The notes beneath the pieces are model-generated. The model did no database searches. It saw nothing but the letters and a program-made list of their open reading frames with translations, and was not told where the DNA came from. 23,940 bases of DNA from a virus. Of the stretch, positions 7,127 to 11,940 are shown piece after piece. Each line of letters opens with the position of its first letter. Positions within the stretch are counted from its first letter, which is position 1. The stretch is taken from the IMG/VR virus record IMGVR_UViG_3300021197_000077, positions 1 to 23,940 of that record, one strand, 5' to 3'. Both the position numbers and the translations under genes were made by a program.

Positions 7127-7147
7127 TAAATATCAAGTATAAATAAC
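7110..7147. repeat. AT-rich inverted repeat at P1 (13-bp arms, 12-nt spacer)
   Basis: Arms 7110-7122 and 7135-7147 are perfect reverse complements. With one mismatch and one bulged base the pairing extends outward by about ten more pairs to roughly 7099-7158. The spacer starts TCA, as in the related repeats at 7495 and 8474. It covers the -35 box and spacer of P1. Confidence 0.75.
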
Positions 7148-7168
7148 TTATACTATACATAAGGACTA

Positions 7169-7438
7169 TTATTCCTCTCCAAATGTAGCATCCCATTCCT
7201 CTGGTGTAATACCAGAAATCAGGAACTCACGTTGATCATTATCCAATTGTGGGAACGCATCCTGCACAAGCATACATGTGTCAATCCAGTATTCGATCTG
7301 GCCTTGACGCACAGGAAGAACCATCTGGTTTTGCTTACCAGACAATAGGGATGCTTTCGTGATACGCACCTGATTTTCTGCAACATGCTCAATAATCATT
7401 TGCGATGTATTGCTGAGATTAGTTGTTTCAATAATCAT
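7169..7438 (-). CDS. small conserved phage protein, 89 aa (GITPEEW motif)
   Basis: The C-terminal half contains QDAFPQLDNDQREFLISG and GITPEEWDATFGEE. I recall this pattern from many small phage non-structural proteins of unknown function, so the family is probably widespread though unnamed here. The N-terminus is beta-rich (MIIETTNLSNTSQMIIEHV). The gene has its own promoter (P2), palindrome and ACGGAGT ribosome binding site, arranged as for the GP88-like gene, so the two are probably regulated together. It ends in two consecutive stops (TAA TAG). Confidence 0.75.
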   Translation of the reverse strand: MIIETTNLSNTSQMIIEHVAENQVRITKASLLSGKQNQMVLPVRQGQIEYWIDTCMLVQDAFPQLDNDQREFLISGITPEEWDATFGEE

Positions 7439-7458
7439 TTCGGTTACTCCGTAAAAGT

Positions 7459-7472
7459 GTCCAACGTTGGAC
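7459..7472. promoter_or_regulatory. palindromic operator-like site, copy 3
   Basis: Perfect GTCCAACGTTGGAC lying about 5 bases downstream of the predicted start of P2. It has the same minus-strand flanks (GAAACC left, ACTTTT right) as copy 2 and is upstream of the ACGGAGT ribosome binding site of the 89-aa gene. Confidence 0.7.
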
Positions 7473-7483
7473 GGTTTCAGTTA

Positions 7484-7512
7484 AGTGTACACATGTTATA
7501 TAACACTTTCAC
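7484..7512 (-). promoter_or_regulatory. putative promoter P2 for the 89-aa gene
   Basis: On the minus strand GTGAAA (7512-7507), a 17-base spacer and TACACT (7489-7484) line up with P1. An alternative overlapping pair is TTGAAA (7523-7518), 17 bases and TATAAC (7500-7495). Both lie inside the inverted repeat. Prediction only. Confidence 0.45.
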
Positions 7513-7535
7513 TTATGTTTCAAGTGTTATATAAC
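7495..7535. repeat. AT-rich inverted repeat at P2 (14-bp arms, 13-nt spacer)
   Basis: Arms 7495-7508 and 7522-7535 are perfect reverse complements. Past one bulged base (7494), four further pairs form between 7490-7493 and 7536-7539. Arm sequence resembles P1 (AAGTxTxxxATAAC) but differs at several positions, and pairing is kept. Confidence 0.78.
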
Positions 7536-7545
7536 TGTGGCACTG

Positions 7546-7710
7546 TTAAATGCCTTCAATCAGCAGCATCAGCAGCACAAAGACATAGGGGATCAGGCAT
7601 ACGATAAACGCTGGGCTTAACATACCACCAGACGTAAGTATGCCTATGCTACCCACAATCACGGTTGCAGATAGCATGGCAATCACGATAATTGCTTTAG
7701 CAATAAACAT
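7546..7710 (-). CDS. small membrane protein, 54 aa, two TM helices
   Basis: The frame encodes a very hydrophobic 54-aa peptide: helix one about residues 2-24 (FIAKAIIVIAMLSATVIVG) and helix two about 31-51 (LSPAFIVCLIPYVFVLLMLL), separated by a short Ser/Gly turn. An ACGGAGT ribosome binding site lies 7 bases before the ATG, within a leader (TTTTAACGGAGT) nearly identical to those of the GP88-like and 89-aa genes. Function is unknown. Candidates are superinfection exclusion or membrane anchoring of early proteins; holin is less likely given its early position. Confidence 0.68.
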   Translation of the reverse strand: MFIAKAIIVIAMLSATVIVGSIGILTSGGMLSPAFIVCLIPYVFVLLMLLIEGI

Positions 7711-7742
7711 GTATAAACTCCGTTAAAATTGAAACACCAATA

Positions 7743-7760
7743 CAGCCCCCAAAGGGGCTG
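7743..7760 (-). terminator. GC-rich hairpin after the 223-aa gene, possible terminator
   Basis: CAGCCCC (7743-7749) pairs with GGGGCTG (7754-7760) across a 4-nt loop, 17 bases after the stop of the 223-aa gene. On the minus strand only scattered Ts follow, so intrinsic termination would be weak. It may instead be a processing or stabilising hairpin. Confidence 0.4.
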
Positions 7761-7776
7761 CATAAATGCGTCAATC

Positions 7777-8448
7777 TTAAGCTGCTTTCTTCGCCTTACG
7801 CTTGCTAGGCTTTGCCTTTGCAGGTGCTTGTGTCTTGACTTCAGTACGTGATTGCTTTGCAACATGTGACTGAAGGTCATTGATGATGTCCTCAAGGTTG
7901 AGGTTACTACGTTTGCAGTGTTCCAAAATGGTATCCACCATTTTTGTACGGGTTACAATCACATTGACAGAACGTTGTTCTGTTGCACCTGACTTCTCTG
8001 CTTTAGCAGGAGTAGCCTCAGACTGTCCAACGTTGGACACTTGTTCCGTAGGAACGTTTGCTTTAGCAGTATCGGCAGGTTTGTCAGCCTCTCGCATGGC
8101 TCTCTGTAAGGCAGAGAGTGACGTGAAGCCTTTCTTTGAGGCTTGCATGAACTCACGACACTTGACCTCATTCTCAGCGAACCACAGAGCTTCTGCTCTG
8201 CGTCTACGGTCAATTTTGTGGATTCCATGAGTCGTCAATACTTGACGGGAAATCTGACCACTATCCAACGATGAAGCGGCCTTCAATTGCATAAGCAATT
8301 TACCCAAGCGAGTGTCAAAGCCGTTGGCTTTCGTGCTGTCTTTCAGACTGTTAGTCTGCTTCCAAATACGACCAAGGGCTTTGCCCTCTTGAACCATTGC
8401 GTCAATTGAAGTTCCTTCAACTTGCTGAGTTTTTGCTGATTTTGCCAT
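7777..8448 (-). CDS. basic DNA- or RNA-binding-like protein, 223 aa, first gene of the early arm
   Basis: I do not recognise the family. The protein has an N-terminal helical region, a basic patch with IHKIDRRRRAEALWFAENE (about residues 76-94), a low-complexity Ala/Lys/Thr linker (about 121-160), another helical segment (MVDTILEHCKRSN..LEDIINDL) and a histone-like basic tail ending SKRKAKKAA. This suggests nucleic-acid binding. It has its own promoter (P3), an AAAGGAG ribosome binding site and first position in the arm. Its coding DNA is unusual: about a dozen perfect short stem-loops and one in-frame copy of the 14-bp palindrome (8025-8038, read as Ser-Asn-Val-Gly). It is a candidate for the regulator of this arm or a replication initiator, by position only. 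Confidence 0.75.
   Translation of the reverse strand: MAKSAKTQQVEGTSIDAMVQEGKALGRIWKQTNSLKDSTKANGFDTRLGKLLMQLKAASSLDSGQISRQVLTTHGIHKIDRRRRAEALWFAENEVKCREFMQASKKGFTSLSALQRAMREADKPADTAKANVPTEQVSNVGQSEATPAKAEKSGATEQRSVNVIVTRTKMVDTILEHCKRSNLNLEDIINDLQSHVAKQSRTEVKTQAPAKAKPSKRKAKKAA
8025..8038. promoter_or_regulatory. palindromic operator-like site, copy 4 (inside the 223-aa gene)
   Basis: Perfect GTCCAACGTTGGAC within coding sequence, preceded by ACT and followed by ACTT on the plus strand. It is in the same codon phase as copy 1, giving Ser-Asn-Val-Gly. Confidence 0.6.
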
Positions 8449-8461
8449 TGGATGGCTCCTT

Positions 8462-8554
8462 TCTCTATCTGATGTTTATATAAGAAATATTTAACTATTT
8501 CACTAAAGATGAATAGTTAAATATTTCTTGTATAAACGTAAGATCAGATAGAGA
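8462..8554. repeat. giant inverted repeat upstream of the 223-aa gene
   Basis: Inner arms 8474-8499 and 8512-8537 (26 bp each) are reverse complements except for one G-T pair, around a 12-nt spacer. After a 5-nt bulge on one side (8538-8542), outer arms 8462-8473 and 8543-8554 pair perfectly for 12 bp. It contains promoter P3 and reaches the ribosome binding site of the 223-aa gene. Confidence 0.88.
8475..8503 (-). promoter_or_regulatory. putative promoter P3 for the 223-aa gene
   Basis: On the minus strand GTGAAA (8503-8498), 17 bases and TATAAA (8480-8475). The layout matches P1 and P2, with the -35 box at the edge of the inverted-repeat spacer. A start near 8468 would give a leader of about 20 bases with AAAGGAG (8462-8456). 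Confidence 0.5.
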
Positions 8555-8574
8555 GTTGCGATTTTGGTTCTCAT
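8503..8574 (-). CDS. possible 23-aa leader peptide overlapping the giant inverted repeat
   Basis: A short frame beginning MRTKIATLYLILRLYKKYL follows AGAGGAT, a fair ribosome binding site, and its TAG stop lies in the spacer of the giant inverted repeat. If transcribed from an upstream promoter, ribosomes on it would open the hairpin arm, which would suit attenuation of the 223-aa gene. No homology is known, and it may be chance. Confidence 0.25.
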   Translation of the reverse strand: MRTKIATLYLILRLYKKYLTIHL

Positions 8575-8677
8575 GCGTGATCCTCTGCGCCTGTCGTTTC
8601 CCGTGTGACTGCAGGAATACCTTCAGTATTCCGAAGTTCGTGTGTGAAACTTGTGTGTATGCACGAGGCTCTGAACC

Positions 8678-8691
8678 GTCCAACGTTGGAC
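8678..8691. promoter_or_regulatory. palindromic operator-like site, copy 5 (opposite orientation)
   Basis: Perfect GTCCAACGTTGGAC. Its flanks, GAACC to the left and ACTTT to the right on the plus strand, match those seen on the minus strand for copies 2 and 3. It is therefore turned towards the plus-strand arm. Confidence 0.65.
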
Positions 8692-9053
8692 ACTTTGATC
8701 AGCCACCACCCCCCTTGGGGGTAGGGTATAATTAGCATCGGCATTGCAACACAACCTTGTTGTGACATTCTAACCTTTTCACACACTACAAGTAGTGGCA
8801 ACTGATTCCATAACAGTTGTCGTAGACAAGTAACCCATTGATAACTCACATACTTTGTATGATCTGGTGGACTGACACACAATTGCTGCTCTCACCACAC
8901 GCCATGACGTTGCATCATACGTGCAATTGCGCAGTGAATAGGCGGTAGGCATGGGCCACCCCCCGTAGGTGCGTATATATATACACATAAATACACAGAT
9001 CAGGAAAAATGAAGTGTTAACCACATTACATATATAGTGGTTTACAGATGTAG

Positions 9054-9223
9054 TGTTACAGTTTTGTAACATAATGTGATGTATCTGTAGTAACGTTTTG
9101 TTACAGTATTCACTTTTTTCTGTAACATTGTCGATTGTGTATTGACATGCCTGTTAAAGTGTGTAAAACTATATAATAGGGAAACTAAGATGACACTAAC
9201 AGTGATACATGTACAATGTAACA
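9054..9223. repeat. cluster of TGTWACA heptamers, possible iterons
   Basis: TGTTACA or TGTAACA occurs at 9054-9060, 9065-9071, 9099-9105, 9121-9127 and 9217-9223. A related GTAAC at 9090-9094 pairs with GTTAC at 9100-9104. The first two copies face each other as a 6-bp stem. The spacing is irregular, so initiator binding is only a possibility. Confidence 0.45.
9142..9177 (+). promoter_or_regulatory. possible plus-strand promoter elements
   Basis: TTGACA (9142-9147) and TATAAT (9172-9177) are both perfect consensus boxes but stand 24 bases apart, too far for one normal sigma70 promoter. With a 16-base spacer the -10 would be TAAAAC (9164-9169). It is a plausible site for late-arm transcription only if spacing is relaxed or an activator is used. 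Confidence 0.25.
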
Positions 9224-9345
9224 CTTAACTGTATATACATATCTAATATAATATACATTAGCTAATAAATACACTAACGATAAACACGTACAATGTACCG
9301 CCTTTAGGCGAGAAGTTTTGTATTTATTTAAATTTCTTATTGACA

Positions 9346-9558
9346 ATGGCTAGAAAATCAGTAAAACTATACACAGACAATGTTCTTGAAGAGTTCTATA
9401 AACATGTAGTTGATGGAACTGTAAAGGATTTGCATATTCCCCATAGTGATGTATTCTATGTACGTGAAGCTGTACAGAATCATTATGGTAAGCCGTTTAC
9501 GTTAGAGCACGTAGAGTGGGCTATGCGTATGGAAGGTTGGACAGATGGCAACAACTAA
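9346..9558 (+). CDS. hypothetical protein, 70 aa, first gene of the late arm
   Basis: A small soluble protein (begins MARKSVKLYTDNVLEEFYKH) with no recognised family. I chose ATG at 9346; a TTG two codons earlier is also in frame. There is no Shine-Dalgarno sequence upstream, only AT-rich DNA, so translation may be leaderless or initiated by another route. It overlaps the next gene by 14 nt, which supports that it is translated. The region HSDVFYVREAVQNHYGKPFTL could form a small helical DNA-binding unit, but this is weak. Confidence 0.65.
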   Translation: MARKSVKLYTDNVLEEFYKHVVDGTVKDLHIPHSDVFYVREAVQNHYGKPFTLEHVEWAMRMEGWTDGNN

Positions 9559-9829
9559 AGATGTAAAGAGATTACCCAGTGGTAGAATAGAATACCGTGG
9601 GGAAACCTTTGCAGGATACAACAAACCCAAGAGTACTTCAGGTGGTTCTAAGAAATCTGCTGTATTAGCCAAGAAGGGTGATCAGGTAAAGCTAGTTCGT
9701 TTCGGTGATCCGAACATGTCCATCAAAAAAGATCAACCTGCTAGACGTAAAAGTTTTCGTGCAAGGCATAATTGTGATACAGCAAAAGATAAGTTTACTG
9801 CACGATACTGGTCGTGTAAAGCATGGTAA
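9545..9829 (+). CDS. conserved marine-phage protein, 94 aa (RARHNCD / ARYWSCKAW)
   Basis: The C-terminal half carries KLVRFGDPNMSIKKDQPARR, then FRARHNCD and the ending ARYWSCKAW. I remember this set of motifs from small proteins of many marine phages; their role is unknown. The two conserved cysteines and one histidine could form a metal site. The N-terminal part has a RIEYRGETFAGYNKP segment followed by a Ser/Gly/Lys linker. It overlaps the previous gene and is followed by the next after an AAGGAA ribosome binding site. Confidence 0.78.
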   Translation: MATTKDVKRLPSGRIEYRGETFAGYNKPKSTSGGSKKSAVLAKKGDQVKLVRFGDPNMSIKKDQPARRKSFRARHNCDTAKDKFTARYWSCKAW

Positions 9830-9841
9830 AGGAAAAATAAC

Positions 9842-10282
9842 ATGGGAATGCAAGCAATAGCAAAGGTTGCCAAGAAAGCGACTGAAGGACAAAAGAAAGT
9901 TGAACCAGCAGTACGTAAGCAACGTGCTTATGGTAAAGGACAGTTAAAAGCTGCAGGAGCTACAGGACTCACTGCTGCTGCACTTGGTGCAATGTCTTTG
10001 AAGGAACTACGTGCAGAACTCAAGAAGGCTAAGACAGAAGCTGAACAAGAAAAAATTAAAGCCGCTATTGAAAAGACACTACGTAAGATGATGCAGGAAG
10101 AAGCTGCAGAAAAAAAGACAGACATGAACCGTGGTGGTGTATTGAAAGCACCAACAGCGGATCAGACAGGATTACAGAAACTCCCTACACCTGTACGTAA
10201 TAAGATGGGCTACATGAAGCGTGGTGGCACTATGCGTTCAGGTCACATGGATATGCGTAAAGGCGGTATCTTTTATAAGTGA
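9842..10282 (+). CDS. lysine-rich helical protein with MRGG-type tail, 146 aa
   Basis: An Ala/Lys/Glu-rich N-terminal two-thirds is predicted to form a long charged helix or coiled coil (LKELRAELKKAKTEAEQEK ...). The C-terminal third has three Met-Arg/Lys-Gly-Gly units: MNRGGVLK, MKRGGTMRSG and MRKGGIFYK. The same type of motif recurs in later genes of this arm. An AAGGAAAAA ribosome binding site is present. Its stop overlaps the GTG start of the next gene. The function is unknown; a virion-associated or nucleic-acid-binding role would suit the composition. Confidence 0.72.
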   Translation: MGMQAIAKVAKKATEGQKKVEPAVRKQRAYGKGQLKAAGATGLTAAALGAMSLKELRAELKKAKTEAEQEKIKAAIEKTLRKMMQEEAAEKKTDMNRGGVLKAPTADQTGLQKLPTPVRNKMGYMKRGGTMRSGHMDMRKGGIFYK

Positions 10283-10806
10283 GCGTAGAGGATGACTTAC
10301 GAAATTGGTCTAGCCAAGTTCTGGAAGTACCTAATGCAGTGCTTGGAGGACTACCAGCATGTCCGTATGCAAAGGAAGCATGGAAACAAAATAAAGTAAG
10401 TGTAGTTGAAACAGCTAACCTTGGAATAGAGACAATATGCCAAGCTAGGAAGTTTGACAATACGTATGACTTAGTTGTTGTGGCATCCTACACCTTTCCA
10501 TCTCAATATGCATTCACAGACTTTATTGAATTTCTTAATGATACATTTACAAAAAACGATCTGCACATTATGGGGTTTCACCCTGACTATGGTGCAGAGG
10601 ACGCAGACCTAGACTTTTTATACGAACACGAATGGGAGTCTGCACTAGAGGATGAATATGCCATGATGTTTATTCAATCTCTTTCTAAGGTGGATGATGC
10701 AAGTCTGAAGCTAGAAAAACTAGGATACTATAATGTGTATCCATCTGATGAATATCAAACCCTTGTGGTTGATCGTAGAAAACGGAGAACTAAACAATGG
10801 CAATGA
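10279..10806 (+). CDS. hypothetical protein, 175 aa, weakly DUF1415-like
   Basis: The pattern LPACPYAKEAWKQNKVSV near residues 25-42, followed by a beta strand (YDLVVVASY) and a helix-rich region with IMGFHPDYG, loosely recalls DUF1415 proteins (CPFAK motif). The match is by eye and uncertain. The protein is acidic and soluble. The start is GTG, overlapping the previous stop as GTGA, and the end overlaps the next small gene by 10 nt, so expression is coupled on both sides. It could be an auxiliary enzyme rather than a virion part. Confidence 0.65.
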   Translation: MSVEDDLRNWSSQVLEVPNAVLGGLPACPYAKEAWKQNKVSVVETANLGIETICQARKFDNTYDLVVVASYTFPSQYAFTDFIEFLNDTFTKNDLHIMGFHPDYGAEDADLDFLYEHEWESALEDEYAMMFIQSLSKVDDASLKLEKLGYYNVYPSDEYQTLVVDRRKRRTKQWQ

Positions 10807-10931
10807 AACCTAGAGCAATGAAGAAAAAGATGCCTATGCGTGGTGGCGGTATGGCAAAAAAGAAAATGATGCGTGGTGGTACACCAGCTAAGAAAAAGAT
10901 GATGCGTGGCGGCATGTCTAAAAAGAAATAA
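10797..10931 (+). CDS. 44-aa low-complexity Lys/Met/Arg/Gly protein with MRGG repeats
   Basis: The whole protein consists of basic repeats: KKKMPMRGGGMA, KKKMMRGGTPA, KKKMMRGGMSKKK. Three MRGG units follow lysine-methionine runs. It begins inside the previous gene, and its TAA overlaps the next ATG, the normal junction type in this phage. About a third of its residues are lysine, so it should bind nucleic acid or another acidic partner. I know of comparable short MRGG-type proteins in marine phages but no assigned role. Confidence 0.68.
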   Translation: MAMKPRAMKKKMPMRGGGMAKKKMMRGGTPAKKKMMRGGMSKKK

Positions 10932-11116
10932 TGTGGGTAGGAGTATTGCTGATGTGTTTAAATCCGTCAGCGCTATCTTGTCAAATTATTTCAAAATCAG
11001 AACCTTTTTACAGTGAGCAAGAATGTAAGAGTAGCTCTGAAAAAATAGCAAATGATTTGAGAGCAAAGGGTGTATACGCAGTGCCAGCTTGCATCGAAAT
11101 CGGAACCAGTATATAG
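10931..11116 (+). CDS. small exported protein with cysteines, 61 aa
   Basis: The N-terminus MWVGVLLMCLNPSALS is a short hydrophobic signal-like segment, followed by a polar region with further cysteines (SCQ near residue 17, QECK near 32, PACIE near 54). The three mature-part cysteines suggest a periplasmic protein with disulfides; LNPSALSC is also reminiscent of a lipobox, but not a good one. It lies 10 nt upstream of another exported protein gene, so the pair may work together in the cell envelope. Confidence 0.62.
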   Translation: MWVGVLLMCLNPSALSCQIISKSEPFYSEQECKSSSEKIANDLRAKGVYAVPACIEIGTSI

Positions 11117-11126
11117 GAATAAATAA

Positions 11127-11477
11127 ATGAAGACATTAGTAATTGCATCTGCATTGGCAGTTGCAGCAACATCAGTATCAGCAATTGATCTAGGCAATGG
11201 CCTATCAATGGGTGCTGAAGTAGACGCTAACTATGTAACTGGCGTAGATATGTGGGCATTGGAAGCAACTCCATACGCAGCTATCTCACAGTATGGCGTT
11301 ACATTAAAGGCAGAAACAACAGTAAATGTGCTGAAAATTAATGAAGATGACGTATTCAAAGGTGTAGACCTTACAGCAGAATATGTTTGGAACAGCATGA
11401 CTACGTACACAGAAATTTCATCAGACGCAGACTTTGAGTTTGGTGACGTAACAATAGGCGCAAAGATTAAGTTCTAA
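11127..11477 (+). CDS. beta-barrel-like exported protein, 116 aa
   Basis: A clear signal peptide (MKTLVIASALAVAATSVSA, cleavage likely after ALA-type SVSA) precedes a sequence of alternating polar and hydrophobic residues (LSMGAEVDANYV, YAAISQYGVTLKAETTVNV, LTAEYVWNSMTTYTEI). It ends in phenylalanine (GAKIKF), the typical final residue of outer-membrane barrel proteins. At about 97 mature residues it could form six to eight strands. In a phage it might mask or alter a receptor or the envelope, but no role is established. An AGGAATAA ribosome binding site is present. Confidence 0.7.
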   Translation: MKTLVIASALAVAATSVSAIDLGNGLSMGAEVDANYVTGVDMWALEATPYAAISQYGVTLKAETTVNVLKINEDDVFKGVDLTAEYVWNSMTTYTEISSDADFEFGDVTIGAKIKF

Positions 11478-11843
11478 ATGGCTAACCCTGCTACAGCAAA
11501 GTATTTTACAAAAGCAAAAGACTTATCTGCTACAGCGGGTGGGGCAAGCGGTGATGTAATTTATACGTGTCCAAATAACCACGTGTCTCTTATTTCTTTT
11601 ATGCACATATCTAGCGGTTCTAGTTCTACAAAAAAATATAGCCTTCAGTGGTACGAGGCTGCTACTACTACATATCATTTTATTATAGATGAACACAGTG
11701 TAGCAGGTAATGGCATTGAAGAAGTAATAGAGGGTGGTGCATTTCTTGCACTAGCTGCAGGTGATAAGATTGTAGGATTTGAGGAAAGCAGTTCTGACTT
11801 TCATGTTATCTTATCTGGTGCGGAGTATTACCAACCTACATAA
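11478..11843 (+). CDS. putative beta-sandwich structural or decoration protein, 121 aa
   Basis: Begins MANPATAKYFTKAKDLSAT and is rich in Ser, Thr and Gly with predicted strands such as HVSLISFMHIS and KKYSLQWYEA, then GGAFLALAAGDKIVGFE, a cupin/jelly-roll-like turn pattern. Small proteins of this style are common in tailed phages as capsid decoration or neck/fibre components. I cannot assign the class. It follows the barrel gene with no gap (stop next to ATG). About 97 bases of non-coding DNA follow it, the largest break in this part of the arm. Confidence 0.6.
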   Translation: MANPATAKYFTKAKDLSATAGGASGDVIYTCPNNHVSLISFMHISSGSSSTKKYSLQWYEAATTTYHFIIDEHSVAGNGIEEVIEGGAFLALAAGDKIVGFEESSSDFHVILSGAEYYQPT

Positions 11844-11892
11844 CGGGTATGCAACTTTTGTGAGTACTCATAGGTTAGCAAGTATGATATAA

Positions 11893-11938
11893 CTATCTCC
11901 ATAAGCTGCAATGCAGCAATTAACACTAAAGGAGATAG
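11893..11938 (+). promoter_or_regulatory. hairpin that can hide the ribosome binding site of the DUF1127 gene
   Basis: CTATCTCC (11893-11900) is the reverse complement of GGAGATAG (11931-11938), which holds the Shine-Dalgarno of the next gene. An inner hairpin GCTGC-AAT-GCAGC (11905-11917) sits in the loop and would bring the arms together. A weak promoter-like pair (TTGTGA 11858, TATGAT 11883, 19-base spacer) lies upstream. Confidence 0.5.
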
Positions 11939-11940
11939 AT

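Larger units (their letters stand above)
8449..9345. other. non-coding control region between the divergent arms
   Basis: About 0.9 kb with no convincing gene: frames here are short, cysteine-rich and lack ribosome binding sites. It holds the giant inverted repeat (8462-8554), palindrome copy 5, and several short perfect stem-loops (8614-8632, 8708-8722, 8750-8764, 8784-8797, 8799-8819, 8849-8861). Further right are a GTATATATATAC palindrome (8973-8984), a cluster of TGTWACA repeats (9054-9223) and an AT-rich end. A TATAAT at 8727-8732 has no matching -35 box. Expected functions are the divergent early/late promoters and possibly an origin of replication. Confidence 0.7.

Noticed and set aside
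8462-8554. Protelomerase target (linear phage-plasmid telomere)
   Set aside because: The central 12-nt unpaired spacer, the one-sided bulge and an ordinary-sized integrase do not match known telomere-resolution systems.
5980-8691. The palindrome as a host LexA, CtrA or standard parS site
   Set aside because: It does not match GTTC-N7-GTTC, TTAA-N7-TTAA or the GTTTCACGTGAAAC consensus.
8708-8732. GC-rich hairpin followed by TATAAT as a plus-strand promoter or terminator
   Set aside because: No -35 box lies at proper spacing and no T-run follows the hairpin on either strand.
8571-9072. Minus-strand open frames of 97-103 codons in the control region
   Set aside because: They lack ribosome binding sites, overlap each other and the stem-loop array, and have irregular cysteine-rich sequence. 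One reads the palindrome as a similar peptide only because the DNA is identical.
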